Below are positions 45,819 through 54,373 of a DNA stretch of 64,000 nucleotides, piece by piece (positions within the stretch are counted from its first letter, which is position 1; each line of letters opens with the position of its first letter). This DNA comes from Variovorax sp. J2L1-78. Lineage in GTDB: Bacteria; Pseudomonadota; Gammaproteobacteria; Burkholderiales; Burkholderiaceae_C. The position numbers and the translations under genes are program-made. Where the stretch lies: the NCBI RefSeq assembly GCF_030317205.1, contig NZ_JASZYB010000001.1, forward strand, positions 620,001 through 684,000, read 5' to 3'. The notes beneath the pieces were generated by a model. The model was not told the origin of the DNA and did not search any database. It saw nothing but the letters and a program-made list of their open reading frames with translations.

Positions 45819-46469
45819 ATGTCGCCCGCCGTTTCCCCGCCCGTCAAGATCATCACGCCCGACTACTGGGTGGAAGCCTGCAAGCACCTGTCCAAGAAAG
45901 ACCGGGTGATGAAGCGGCTCATCCCGCAGTTCGGCGACGCCTGCCTGGAGTCGCGCGGCGACGCCTTCACCACGCTGGCGCGCAGCATCGTCGGCCAGCA
46001 GATTTCCGTGAAGGCCGCGCAGTCGGTGTGGGACCGCTTCGAGGCGCTGCCGCGCAAGATGACGCCGCGCAACGTGCTCAAGCTCAAGGTCGACGACATG
46101 CGCGCGGCGGGGCTGTCGGCGCGCAAGGTCGAGTACCTGGTCGACCTCGCCATCCATTTCGATTCCGGCGCCGTGCACATCGACGCCTGGAAGGACATGA
46201 CCGACGAGATGATCATCGACGAGCTGGTGGCGATCCGCGGGATCGGCCGCTGGACCGCCGAGATGTTCCTCATCTTCCACCTCATGCGGCCCAACGTGCT
46301 GCCATTGGACGACATCGGCCTGATCAACGGCGTGAGCCAGAACTACTTTTCGGGCGAGCCGGTCAGCCGCAGCGACCTGCGCGAGGTGGGTGTGGGCTGG
46401 GCGCCTTATTGCAGCGTGGCGACTTGGTATATTTGGCGGTCGCTCGACCCGGTACCGGTCGCGTACTAA
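45819..46469 (+). CDS. AlkA-type DNA-3-methyladenine glycosylase (HhH-GPD family)
   Basis: 216-aa base-excision repair enzyme. A helix-hairpin-helix (AIRGIGRWTAEMFLIF) precedes the catalytic aspartate in VLPLDDIGL. It lacks the N-terminal TATA-like domain of E. coli AlkA, and there is no iron-sulfur cysteine cluster. ATG 45819 has AAGGAC at good spacing. An in-frame GTG at 45801 overlaps the cysS stop (GTGA) and would add six residues. It lies between cysS and accA in one direction. Confidence 0.9.
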   Translation: MSPAVSPPVKIITPDYWVEACKHLSKKDRVMKRLIPQFGDACLESRGDAFTTLARSIVGQQISVKAAQSVWDRFEALPRKMTPRNVLKLKVDDMRAAGLSARKVEYLVDLAIHFDSGAVHIDAWKDMTDEMIIDELVAIRGIGRWTAEMFLIFHLMRPNVLPLDDIGLINGVSQNYFSGEPVSRSDLREVGVGWAPYCSVATWYIWRSLDPVPVAY

Positions 46470-46484
46470 AAACAGGAGAAGACG

Positions 46485-47465
46485 TTGGCGAAACGAACCT
46501 TCCTCGACTTCGAGCAGCCCATCGCTGAACTCGAAGGCAAGATCGAAGAACTGCGCTATGTGCAGACGGAATCAGCGGTCGATATCTCCGAAGAGATCGA
46601 CCAGCTCAGCAAGAAGAGCCAGCAGCTCACCAAGGACATCTACAGCGACCTGACGCCCTGGAAGATCACCAAGATCGCCCGGCATCCGGAACGCCCGTAC
46701 ACGCTCGACTACGTCCACGAGATCTTCACCGACTTCGTCGAGCTGCATGGCGACCGCCATTTCTCGGACGACCTGTCGATCATCGGCGGGCTGGCGCGTT
46801 TCAACGGCGTGCCCTGCATGGTCATCGGCCACCAGAAGGGCCGCGACACGAAGGAGCGCACCGCGCGCAACTTCGGCATGAGCAAGCCCGAGGGCTACCG
46901 CAAGGCGCTGCGCCTGATGAAGACGGCCGAGAAGTTCAAGCTGCCGGTCTTCACCTTCGTCGACACGCCGGGCGCCTACCCCGGCATCGACGCGGAAGAG
47001 CGTGGGCAGTCGGAAGCCATCGGCCGCAACATCTTCGAGATGGCGCAGCTGGAGGTGCCGATCATCGTCACCATCATCGGTGAGGGCGGCTCCGGCGGCG
47101 CGCTGGCCATTTCGGTCGGCGACCAGCTGGTGATGCTGCAGTACTCAATCTACTCGGTCATCAGCCCCGAAGGCTGCGCCTCGATCCTGTGGAAGACCAG
47201 CGAGAAGGCGCAGGAAGCGGCCGACGCGCTGGGCATTACGGCCCACCGCCTGAAGGCGCTCGGCCTGGTCGACAAGATCGTGAACGAGCCGGTCGGCGGC
47301 GCGCACCGCGACCACAAGCAGATGGCTGCCTTCCTCAAGCGCGCGCTGAACGATGCGTTCCGCCAGGTCAGCGACCTGAAGGTGAAGGAGCTGCTCGAGC
47401 GCCGCTACGAGCGCCTGCAGAGCTACGGCCGTTTCTCGGACACCAAGGCCGACAGCACCCGCTGA
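46485..47465 (+). CDS. accA: Acetyl-CoA carboxylase carboxyltransferase subunit alpha
   Basis: 326-aa subunit, with AccD forming the carboxyltransferase that makes malonyl-CoA for fatty acid synthesis. Recognised by [16 protein letters not shown] [32 protein letters not shown] and [12 protein letters not shown] with the oxyanion glycines. The start is TTG at 46485, with AGGAGA upstream; no nearby ATG fits. It lies 15 bases after the glycosylase gene. Confidence 0.97.
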   Translation: MAKRTFLDFEQPIAELEGKIEELRYVQTESAVDISEEIDQLSKKSQQLTKDIYSDLTPWKITKIARHPERPYTLDYVHEIFTDFVELHGDRHFSDDLSIIGGLARFNGVPCMVIGHQKGRDTKERTARNFGMSKPEGYRKALRLMKTAEKFKLPVFTFVDTPGAYPGIDAEERGQSEAIGRNIFEMAQLEVPIIVTIIGEGGSGGALAISVGDQLVMLQYSIYSVISPEGCASILWKTSEKAQEAADALGITAHRLKALGLVDKIVNEPVGGAHRDHKQMAAFLKRALNDAFRQVSDLKVKELLERRYERLQSYGRFSDTKADSTR

Positions 47466-47472
47466 CGTGCTC

Positions 47473-47492
47473 GCGGACCGGTTCCGGTCCGC
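47473..47492 (+). promoter_or_regulatory. Hairpin just upstream of tilS
   Basis: Nearly perfect inverted repeat GCGGACCGG-TT-CCGGTCCGC filling the accA-tilS gap, ending 8 bases before the tilS ATG. No T-run follows, so it is less likely a terminator than a translation-modulating or RNA-processing hairpin. It replaces a Shine-Dalgarno. Confidence 0.5.
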
Positions 47493-47500
47493 CCTTCACC

Positions 47501-48451
47501 ATGGACAACCCCGCCGCCCATGCGCTCGCCTCGTGGGCGGTGTCGCTTCCGCTGGGCGTCGCCTACAGCGGTGGGGCCGATTCGACGGCCCTGCTGCATG
47601 CGGCGGCGGCACGCTGGCCGGGGCAGGTGCATGCGCTGCACGTGCATCACGGCCTGCAGTCGGTGGCGGATGATTTCGAGCGCCACTGCGCTTCCACCTG
47701 CGACGCGCTGGGCGTGCCGCTGCACATCGGCCGGGTCGATGCTCGTCACGACAGCGGCGACAGCCCCGAGGACGCGGCGCGGCGCGCGCGTTACGCCGCG
47801 CTCGCGGTACTGGCGTCCGCGCAGGGGCTGCAGGACGTGCTGCTCGCCCAGCATGCGGACGACCAGGTCGAGACGATGCTGATCGCGCTCGGCCGGGGGG
47901 CGGGGCTCGATGGCCTGGCCGCCATGCCGCGCGAGATGATCCGCCACGGCGTTCGTTTCCACCGGCCCCTGCTCGACGTGCCGGCGGCCGACCTGCGTGC
48001 GTGGCTCGCGGCCGAAAGCATTCCGTTCATCGAGGATCCGAGCAACACCGACGAGCGCTACACGCGCAACCGCATCCGCCGGCGGGTGCTGCCGGCGCTG
48101 GCCGAGGCCTTGCCGCAGTTCCGCGACACCTTCGCGCGCAGCGCGCGCAACGCGGCGCGCGCGTCGGCCTTGCTGGCCGAGTTGGCGGAGATCGACCTAG
48201 CGACCGCCGGCATGCCGCCAGCCATCGAAGCGTTGCAGTCCCTGTCGCGCGAGCGCCGCGCCAACGCCTTGCGGCACTGGCTGCGCAGCGCCCACCGCGC
48301 GGTGCCGAGCGAAGCCCAGCTGCAGCAGCTGCTCGACCAGGTCGAGGCCTGCCGCACCCGCGGCCACGGCATTCGGCTGAAGGTGGCCGACGGCTTCGTC
48401 GAGCGGGATGGGCCCCGGCTGCGTTGGTACAATGTCGCGCCTTCGCCGTAG
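47501..48451 (+). CDS. tilS: tRNA(Ile)-lysidine synthase
   Basis: 316-aa N-type ATP pyrophosphatase that converts C34 of the CAU-anticodon tRNA-Ile to lysidine, an essential decoding step. The P-loop is SGGADS (residues 23-28) in GVAYSGGADSTALLHA. HHGLQSVADDFE, LLAQHADDQVET and FIEDPSNTDERYTRNRIRR are typical. E. coli TilS is about 430 aa; this one is short and appears to lack the second C-terminal domain, like some other bacterial forms. No ribosome site is visible; the ATG follows a strong hairpin. Confidence 0.95.
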   Translation: MDNPAAHALASWAVSLPLGVAYSGGADSTALLHAAAARWPGQVHALHVHHGLQSVADDFERHCASTCDALGVPLHIGRVDARHDSGDSPEDAARRARYAALAVLASAQGLQDVLLAQHADDQVETMLIALGRGAGLDGLAAMPREMIRHGVRFHRPLLDVPAADLRAWLAAESIPFIEDPSNTDERYTRNRIRRRVLPALAEALPQFRDTFARSARNAARASALLAELAEIDLATAGMPPAIEALQSLSRERRANALRHWLRSAHRAVPSEAQLQQLLDQVEACRTRGHGIRLKVADGFVERDGPRLRWYNVAPSP

Positions 48452-48547
48452 CTCGCAGCCCCCGCGCTGAACCGGCCAGCGACGAAGCGGTCCACAGGGC
48501 CGTCGCCGAGGTCGCGGCGTCCGTTTTTTCTCTCCTTGATTTCACCC

Positions 48548-49816
48548 ATGGCATTGATCGTTCACAAATACGGCGGTACGTCGATGGGCTCGACCGAGCG
48601 CATCAAGAACGTCGCCAAGCGCGTCGCCAAATGGGCACGCGCCGGCCACCAGATGGTGGTGGTCCCGAGTGCCATGAGCGGCGAAACCAATCGGCTGCTG
48701 GGCCTCGCGAAGGAACTCGCGTCCAGCAAGACCGACGCGAGCCACGACCGCGAACTCGACATGCTCGCGTCCACCGGCGAGCAAGCGTCGTCGGCGCTGC
48801 TGGCCATCGCGCTGCAGGCCGAGGGCGTGCCTTCGGTGAGCTACGCCGGCTGGCAGGTGTCGGTGCGTACCGACAGCGCCTTCACCAAGGCCCGCATCGA
48901 GAGCATCGACGACGCCCGCGTGCGCGCCGACCTGGCCGCCGGCAGGGTGGTGGTCATCACCGGCTTCCAGGGCGTGGACGACGCCGGCAACATCACGACG
49001 CTGGGCCGCGGCGGCAGCGACACCTCGGCCGTGGCCATCGCCGCGGCGATGAAGGCGGCCGAATGCCTGATCTACACCGACGTCGACGGCGTCTACACGA
49101 CCGACCCGCGCGTCGAGCCCGACGCACGCCGGCTGCAGACCGTCAGCTTCGAGGAGATGCTCGAGATGGCGAGCCTCGGCTCCAAGGTGCTGCAGATCCG
49201 CTCGGTGGAATTCGCCGGCAAGTACAAGGTCCCGCTGCGCGTGCTCTCGAGCTTCACGCCCTGGGACATCGACATCAATGAAGAGGCCAAGTCCGGCACG
49301 CTGATCACTTTCGAGGAAGACGAAAACATGGAACAAGCCGTCGTATCCGGCATCGCGTTCAACCGCGACGAAGCGAAGATCTCGGTGCTGGGCGTGCCCG
49401 ACAAGCCGGGCATCGCGTACCACATCCTCGGCGCCGTCGCCGACGCGAACATCGAGGTCGACGTGATCATCCAGAACCTGAGCAAGGACGGGAAGACCGA
49501 CTTCAGCTTCACGGTCAACCGCAACGACTACGCCAAGGCCACCGACCTGCTCAAGGCCAAGGTGCTGCCGACGCTGGGCGCCGCCGAAATCGTGGGTGAC
49601 ACCAAGATCTGCAAGGTCAGCATCGTGGGCATCGGCATGCGCAGCCATGTGGGCGTGGCGAGCAAGATGTTCCGCGTGCTGAGCGAAGAGGGCATCAACA
49701 TCCAGATGATTTCCACCAGCGAAATCAAGACCTCCGTCGTGATCGACGAGAAGTACATGGAGCTGGCGGTGCGTGCTTTGCACAAAGCCTTCGATCTCGA
49801 CCAGCCGACCGCCTGA
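48548..49816 (+). CDS. lysC: Aspartate kinase (lysine/threonine-type, ACT-regulated)
   Basis: 422-aa aspartokinase, first step of the aspartate family pathway. The kinase domain (1-245) starts VHKYGGTSMGS and includes TLGRGGSDTSAVA and YTDVDGVYTTDPR. Two ACT domains follow (about 268-340 and 345-415), the binding sites for feedback by lysine and threonine. The ATG is preceded by a pyrimidine tract (TTTTTTCTCTCC) with no Shine-Dalgarno. A good internal ribosome site and ATG exist at 49313-49330, so a separate beta chain may be made. Confidence 0.96.
   Translation: MALIVHKYGGTSMGSTERIKNVAKRVAKWARAGHQMVVVPSAMSGETNRLLGLAKELASSKTDASHDRELDMLASTGEQASSALLAIALQAEGVPSVSYAGWQVSVRTDSAFTKARIESIDDARVRADLAAGRVVVITGFQGVDDAGNITTLGRGGSDTSAVAIAAAMKAAECLIYTDVDGVYTTDPRVEPDARRLQTVSFEEMLEMASLGSKVLQIRSVEFAGKYKVPLRVLSSFTPWDIDINEEAKSGTLITFEEDENMEQAVVSGIAFNRDEAKISVLGVPDKPGIAYHILGAVADANIEVDVIIQNLSKDGKTDFSFTVNRNDYAKATDLLKAKVLPTLGAAEIVGDTKICKVSIVGIGMRSHVGVASKMFRVLSEEGINIQMISTSEIKTSVVIDEKYMELAVRALHKAFDLDQPTA
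49313..49330 (+). promoter_or_regulatory. Internal translation start in lysC (possible beta subunit)
   Basis: GAGGAAG (49313-49319), 8-base spacer, ATG at 49328, in frame with lysC. The product would be 162 aa covering only the two ACT domains, as the beta subunit of alpha2-beta2 aspartokinases does in Bacillus and Corynebacterium. This site is stronger than that of the full-length start. Confidence 0.55.
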
Positions 49817-49834
49817 AAACGGTCCGAACACTGG

Positions 49835-49840
49835 CATAAT
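49835..49840 (+). promoter_or_regulatory. -10 box for tRNA-Ser
   Basis: CATAAT 13 bases before the tRNA, in the short gap after lysC. A -35 match is poor (CTGAAA at 17 bases). Expected start near 49847. Confidence 0.4.
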
Positions 49841-49852
49841 CACGCCTCCAAA

Positions 49853-49945
49853 GGAACTGTGACCGAGTGGCCGAAGGTGCTCCCCTGCTAAGGGAGTATG
49901 GGGTGTAGAGCCTCATCGAGGGTTCGAATCCCTCCGGTTCCGCCA
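49853..49945 (+). tRNA. tRNA-Ser (anticodon GCT)
   Basis: 93-base serine tRNA including an encoded CCA (49943-49945). The 7-pair acceptor stem GGAACTG/CGGTTCC (one G-T), discriminator G, anticodon loop CTGCTAA with GCT at 49887-49889, long variable arm and the GGTTCGAATCC T-arm are all present. It reads AGC and AGT codons. Confidence 0.97.
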
Positions 49946-49987
49946 AAATTGGCTTCTGATCACTTCACGGTGCATCAAAGGCCCCTG

Positions 49988-50013
49988 AAAGCCCCGCCAG
50001 TCGGGGCTTTCTT
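49988..50013 (+). terminator. Terminator after tRNA-Ser
   Basis: AAAGCCCCG (49988-49996), loop CCAGT, CGGGGCTTT (50002-50010), then CTT. The A-tract before the stem makes it usable in both directions. Confidence 0.7.
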
Positions 50014-50066
50014 GCGTCTGGGAGCCACGCGTTTCGTCGCGTCGCGTCGCGTAGCGAGGCAAGGAA

Positions 50067-50315
50067 CTACCCCGCCACCGGGTGCGCGCAGGGTTCGATC
50101 TTCATGACCCACTTCGCACTCCCATCCGCCATCGGTTGGTAATGCCGCTGGATGACCCGGTAGGCCAGGGCATGGGTGGGGCCAGGGTAGCTGAAGGTGT
50201 CGCCGACATTGAACGGGCAGAGGGGGACATTCTTCAGCCCGCTCGCGAAGCCATTGGCCGCCCGGATGGCGTCCATGTGTTCGGGCTCGGCCCAGAAAGC
50301 CATTTCGATCGCCAT
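50067..50315 (-). CDS. Small hypothetical protein
   Basis: 82-aa soluble protein, not recognised. It begins MAIEMAFWAEPEHMDAIRAA, has aromatic and proline-rich middle (PFNVGDTFSYPGPTHALAYR) and ends AHPVAG. GGAG lies 8 bases before the ATG, and codon use matches the neighbours, so I consider it real. It lies alone between the tRNA terminator and the htrA-like gene, 61 bases after that gene's stop. Confidence 0.65.
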   Translation of the reverse strand: MAIEMAFWAEPEHMDAIRAANGFASGLKNVPLCPFNVGDTFSYPGPTHALAYRVIQRHYQPMADGSAKWVMKIEPCAHPVAG

Positions 50316-50376
50316 TGCAGATGCTCCGTGAATGAAGTGGCTATTGTCGGGCGTCGCCGGCGGGGCCTGGAGGGTG

Positions 50377-51768
50377 TCAGCGCGCGGACGGCTTCGGCGG
50401 CAAGCCGATGGCCAGGTAGGCCATCCGGCGGTCACGCATCAGCAGCAGCGCGACACTGCCGCCACCCGGCGGCAATGCGGCGAGCAGGCGTTTGAAGTCG
50501 GCGACGTGTGCCACGCGCTGGTCATTGACAGCGATGACCACATCGCCCGGCCGGACTCCTTCGCTGCGCGCGAGCCCCGCGGCATCGTGCACCCACAGAC
50601 CGCTGTCGATGCGAAGCTGCAGGCGCTGTGCAGGGGTGAGTTCGCGCAGCGTCAAGCCGAGGTCATCGGTCCACGCGAGGTCGCTGGGCGGGGCGTCGTG
50701 GGGCGTGCTGCCCGGTTGAAGGGCCAGCGTGACGCGGACGGTGGTGTTGGCGCCGCGCCGCCAGACCGTCAGGCGGCACCGCGTGCCGGCCGGCCGTGCG
50801 GCGATGGCATCGAGCAGGTCCATGGGGCGGGCCATGGGCACACCATCGATCGCGGTCACGATGTCGCCGACCGCCAGACCGGCGGCGTGCGCCGGACCGC
50901 CGTCGTGCACCTGCACGACCAGAGCGCCCGTGGTGCCGGGCGCGGCGAACGACTGCGCGAGTGCCGGCGTCACTTCCTGGAACTCGGCGCCCAGGTGCAC
51001 ACGCCGGACGATGCCGTTGTCGCGCAACGCATGGGCAATCTTCAGCGCCAGATTGATGGGGACCGCGAAGGAGATGCCCATGTAGCCGCCATTGCCGCTG
51101 TAGATCAGCGCATTGATCGCTACCACCTCGCCCCGGCTGTTGAAGAGGGGACCGCCGGAACTGCCGGGGTTGATGGCGACGTCGGTCTGGATGAAGGGAA
51201 TGTCGCCCCCGCCATTGAGAAAGCGCCCGGTGGCGCTGACCACACCAGCGGTGAAGGTGCCATGGAAACCGAAGGGCGCGCCGATCGCCGCCACCCAGTC
51301 GCCCGTGGCCAGTTGGGAGGAGTCGCCCATGGCGGCAGTGGGCAGCCCGGTGGCCGCGATCTTGAGCACGCCCACGTCGCTGCGCGCGTCGAGACCCACC
51401 ACACGTGCACGGAAGCGCCGGCCGTCGTCGAGTCGCACCTGGATGTCGTCCACGTTGCGGATCACGTGCGCGCTCGTGAGGATGTAGCCATCGCTGGACA
51501 GGATCAGGCCCGAGGCGAGATCGCGGATCTGGCTGAGCTGCACGCTCGCCGGGAGCGGCCAGGCCAGCCGGTCGGCGAAGTCGTTTTCCGGCATGAACTC
51601 GAGTTCAGGGCTCGCATCGCGCCCGATGCGAAGCGTCGCAATGTCCACCACGCTGGCGCTGCGTCGTGTCACCAGCGACGCGAACCCCGACTCGACCCGC
51701 GAGTCGGGCATGCGGCCGTCGCGCAGCGCTGCCGGCGGGGCCGCCAGCGGCGCGCACCCGCCCAGCAA
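50377..51768 (-). CDS. HtrA/Deg-family serine protease, probable lipoprotein
   Basis: 463 aa or more. Trypsin-type triad H101 (ILTSAHVI), D131 (ARSDVGVL), S204 (NPGSSGGPLF), counted from the TTG at 51768. Two PDZ domains follow (about 265-355 and 365-455). Periplasmic quality-control protease or chaperone. The start is uncertain: the open frame continues upstream of the TTG and encodes a hydrophobic run ending LLLLGGC, a lipobox, so the true start is probably a non-ATG codon such as CTG at 51810. No ATG or GTG is in frame before uspA. It follows uspA closely. Confidence 0.88.
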   Translation of the reverse strand: MLGGCAPLAAPPAALRDGRMPDSRVESGFASLVTRRSASVVDIATLRIGRDASPELEFMPENDFADRLAWPLPASVQLSQIRDLASGLILSSDGYILTSAHVIRNVDDIQVRLDDGRRFRARVVGLDARSDVGVLKIAATGLPTAAMGDSSQLATGDWVAAIGAPFGFHGTFTAGVVSATGRFLNGGGDIPFIQTDVAINPGSSGGPLFNSRGEVVAINALIYSGNGGYMGISFAVPINLALKIAHALRDNGIVRRVHLGAEFQEVTPALAQSFAAPGTTGALVVQVHDGGPAHAAGLAVGDIVTAIDGVPMARPMDLLDAIAARPAGTRCRLTVWRRGANTTVRVTLALQPGSTPHDAPPSDLAWTDDLGLTLRELTPAQRLQLRIDSGLWVHDAAGLARSEGVRPGDVVIAVNDQRVAHVADFKRLLAALPPGGGSVALLLMRDRRMAYLAIGLPPKPSAR

Positions 51769-51829
51769 CAGGAGCCCGCCGACGAAGGCCGCGGCGTGCC
51801 AGAGGGACAGCTTGCCGACGGCGGTGTCC

Positions 51830-52291
51830 TCAGGTGTCTGCCGAGGTGTCGCGCACGAGCAGCACCGGCACCGTGCTCGCGCGCACCACCAGGTCGGCGT
51901 CGCTGCCGAGCGCCAGTCGGCTGAAGCCGCGGCGGCCGTGCGTGCCCATCACGATGAGGTCACAGCCGCTCTTGCGGGCCTCGTCCACCAGCGCGTCGGC
52001 AATGCGGCCTTGCGTGACTTCGCACAGGGCCGTGTCGGCCTCCACGTCGGCTTCGGCGGCGGTGCGTGCAGCCCGCTCCAGCAATGCATGGCCGTCGTCG
52101 CGCAGGCGCTGGATCGAGAGCTCGAAGCTGTTCATCGACGAGAGCTCGACCAATGTGGGGAATTCATCGATGACGTGCACCAGATGCAGCTTGCCTTTGG
52201 TCTTCTGCGCGTCGGCGAATCGGATCGCCTCGCGCAGGCCGCGCTCGGCCGTCTTGCTGCCGTCGAGCGGAACCAGGATGTAGCGGTACAT
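51830..52291 (-). CDS. Universal stress protein, UspA family
   Basis: 153-aa single-domain Usp. The ATP-binding pattern G-2x-G-9x-G-S/T is seen in MGTHGRRGFSRLALGSDADL near residue 118, so it belongs to the ATP-binding subgroup. The N-terminus YILVPLDGSKTAERG is typical. AAGGAG lies 8 bases before the ATG. It is probably co-transcribed with the HtrA-like gene downstream. Confidence 0.93.
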   Translation of the reverse strand: MYRYILVPLDGSKTAERGLREAIRFADAQKTKGKLHLVHVIDEFPTLVELSSMNSFELSIQRLRDDGHALLERAARTAAEADVEADTALCEVTQGRIADALVDEARKSGCDLIVMGTHGRRGFSRLALGSDADLVVRASTVPVLLVRDTSADT

Positions 52292-52402
52292 GGTGTGTCT
52301 CCTTGAGAAGCCGTCGGGTCACCATCCTGCGCCGGTGCCGCGCGCCGTGCCTTGCGGTGGATCAAATGCGGGAGACGAGCGCGGTTTTCTGGTTTTGGGC
52401 GA

Positions 52403-52936
52403 CTACGCTTGCGCCGTCGCGGCCGTGCCTGGCGTCGGCGCCCGGGCACGCCTCGCATCGATCAGGCGGGCCGCCAGCTGTGCCGTCATTTCCAGCCGCG
52501 CGAGATCACGCTGGCGCGCCTCTTCCGCCAGATCACAGCATGGACCGTACAGGGTGCCGTAGACCCGCCCGTCGAGCAGGACGACCGGGACGCTCACATA
52601 GCAGGCGGCGTTCGTCGTCCGCGGGACGGCCTGGCGCGCCATGGCGAAGTCGAGCGGGTTGCCGAAGCAGGCCGTATGAAAACTGCCGTACGCGGCACCG
52701 TTGGGCGATCGCTGCACGCGGCGACCGTCGACCAGCTCGAGGACGAAGGCGGCGTCGGTCGCATGCTGCTCCCGCAGGATGCGCAGGACGGTGCGCAATG
52801 CGTCGTCGACGATCGGGTCGCTTTGGTCGGCCGTGGCGACGGCGAGTTCGCAAATGCGGACCTCCAGCGCACCGGGCGCATAGTCGAAATCGAAGCCGGT
52901 CGGCGGATCGTGCGGTACGTGCTGTGGCTGGTTCAT
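52403..52936 (-). CDS. GAF-domain protein
   Basis: 177-aa protein with one GAF-like domain (about 35-165): SDPIVDDALRTVLRILREQ, then ACYVSVPVVLLDGRVYGTLYG, the usual fourth-strand pattern. No output domain is present, so it may be a stand-alone small-molecule or redox sensor; it contains several cysteines (for example TACFG and GPCCDLA). Start at 52936 has AGGGACG upstream; an ATG 24 bases earlier lacks one. It lies upstream of uspA on the same strand. Confidence 0.75.
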   Translation of the reverse strand: MNQPQHVPHDPPTGFDFDYAPGALEVRICELAVATADQSDPIVDDALRTVLRILREQHATDAAFVLELVDGRRVQRSPNGAAYGSFHTACFGNPLDFAMARQAVPRTTNAACYVSVPVVLLDGRVYGTLYGPCCDLAEEARQRDLARLEMTAQLAARLIDARRARAPTPGTAATAQA

Positions 52937-53192
52937 GTGCGTCCCTGGTGAGGGGTTCATTGGACGCCAGTGAATCGATAAAAGAGTACTAATGTTCTCG
53001 TTGTTTTGCGGGATTTGTCACTTAAAGCATTACAACGGACTTCCCGTGCCGCGCATATCGGGCGAAAGCCATGCCTAATCTAGGTTATCGACAGACGGTG
53101 ACAAAGATCATCGAATGTGAACTAAAGAACTCGGTTCCATCCGGTTCCGATACCTACAACAGCAACGGGCCCGGCCCGACGAGGATGAAGAA

Positions 53193-53465
53193 ATGACTGC
53201 TGATCTGCGCCGCATTGCACTGACCGTGGACGAGCCGTGGCCGGGCCTGTATTTCTGGGTGCTGCAGGAAGAGAACGACGACGCGGGTGTCTACGAGCCG
53301 ATCGATGCGGCCGACGCGCCCGCCAAGACCTACCAGGCGGCGCTGGCGGCAGGTTACATGGCGCTGCAGGCGGCGGCCGGTGCTGATGGCCCGCGCCGTG
53401 GCGAACTCGCCGCGCCGACGTTCATCAGCCCCTCCTTCGACGTCGCCCACACGACGATCCAGTAG
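53193..53465 (+). CDS. Small hypothetical protein
   Basis: 90-aa acidic soluble protein, not recognised. It begins MTADLRRIALTVDEPWPGLY and contains a helical Ala-rich centre (YQAALAAGYMALQAAAG). GAGG upstream of the ATG supports translation. The upstream 256-base region, shared with the divergent GAF gene, is AT-rich for this window and holds an inverted repeat TTCATTGG-acg-CCAGTGAA (52956-52974). Convergent with the next small gene. Confidence 0.7.
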   Translation: MTADLRRIALTVDEPWPGLYFWVLQEENDDAGVYEPIDAADAPAKTYQAALAAGYMALQAAAGADGPRRGELAAPTFISPSFDVAHTTIQ

Positions 53466-53501
53466 CCGACGGCAAGGCCGATCGATGTCGCGCCGACAGG
53501 C

Positions 53502-53888
53502 TTAGGACTCGCTCGCCGGCTGCACAGCGCTGATGATGACGGGTGAGGGCGACAGTGCGGCCAGGGCCGCCGGGCCGCTGAGTTCGTCGGGCGCTGTCTG
53601 GGCAAAGGCGCGGCGCTGGTACATCGCCTGACGTCGCGCCCGTGCATTGCGGATGGCGATGCTCTGGCGGCGTACCAGATCGCGCACCTCGTCTTCCGCC
53701 GCGACGAGATCGATCCGCGCACGCAGCAGGGCGCCGACGCGCTCGGGTTCGGGCCACATCCAGGTGGGGAGCAAGGCCCAGGACGCCTTGAGTGGATCGC
53801 GCAGGACGTCGTAGGCGTGCTGATCCACGGCGTAGGCCGTTTCCAGATTGGCCACGGCGCCGGCGAATTCCACTTCCCATTGACTCAT
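53502..53888 (-). CDS. Small hypothetical protein
   Basis: 128-aa soluble, helical protein, not recognised. It begins MSQWEVEFAGAVANLETAYA and has a basic centre (LVRRQSIAIRNARARRQAMY). GGAGG lies 5 bases before the ATG at 53888, the best ribosome site in this cluster. No known domain is evident. Confidence 0.7.
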   Translation of the reverse strand: MSQWEVEFAGAVANLETAYAVDQHAYDVLRDPLKASWALLPTWMWPEPERVGALLRARIDLVAAEDEVRDLVRRQSIAIRNARARRQAMYQRRAFAQTAPDELSGPAALAALSPSPVIISAVQPASES

Positions 53889-54076
53889 GAGCACCTCCGA
53901 GTGACCCACAAGTATGTCCGTCGACGACTGTTAAACAGTGTCAATTTATTCACGCCGGGCAGGCTTTGTTGACCTGGGGCGGGCTTCCGGGGGCCTCCGC
54001 ACCCGCCGAAAATCGAAGAAACCAGCGCGTCAGTGAGGCGGCGACCGCCGCGCATGCCGCCCACCAAGGTCCACCC

Positions 54077-54364
54077 GTGTCACTTCTGCTCCTTCATCAG
54101 CTCGCTCAAGCGCCGCTTCCGGTCAACCTGTTCTCGGGGGAGGAAGTCGATGGCCTGCGCGTCTTGCACCTGGCGGGGCACGTGAAGGCGACCATCCCCT
54201 TGCCGGTGCGCACGCTGCATGGTTATGACCAGCCGCCCGCGACGGTGGAGGCTGTCACGCCGCAGGGCCTGCGGATGCTGCGCCGCTTTCCGATGAAGAA
54301 GCCAACCGGCGAATCGATTCGACCTGCGAAGGCGGCTCGCAAGCGCCTGCTGGGCCGGTTCTGA
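54077..54364 (+). CDS. Small hypothetical basic protein
   Basis: 95-aa protein, not recognised. GTG start at 54077 with AAGG upstream, beginning MSLLLLHQLAQAPLPVNLFS; the C-terminus is strongly basic (FPMKKPTGESIRPAKAARKR). The open frame extends further upstream but without a site. It may bind nucleic acid; there is no domain evidence. Convergent with the next small gene. Confidence 0.55.
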   Translation: MSLLLLHQLAQAPLPVNLFSGEEVDGLRVLHLAGHVKATIPLPVRTLHGYDQPPATVEAVTPQGLRMLRRFPMKKPTGESIRPAKAARKRLLGRF

Positions 54365-54373
54365 GGTTCTGAC

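Noticed and set aside
48500..48535. Attenuator or terminator before lysC
   Set aside because: A T6 run follows a possible hairpin, but the stem is only about 5 pairs with a mismatch-rich interior; too weak to call.
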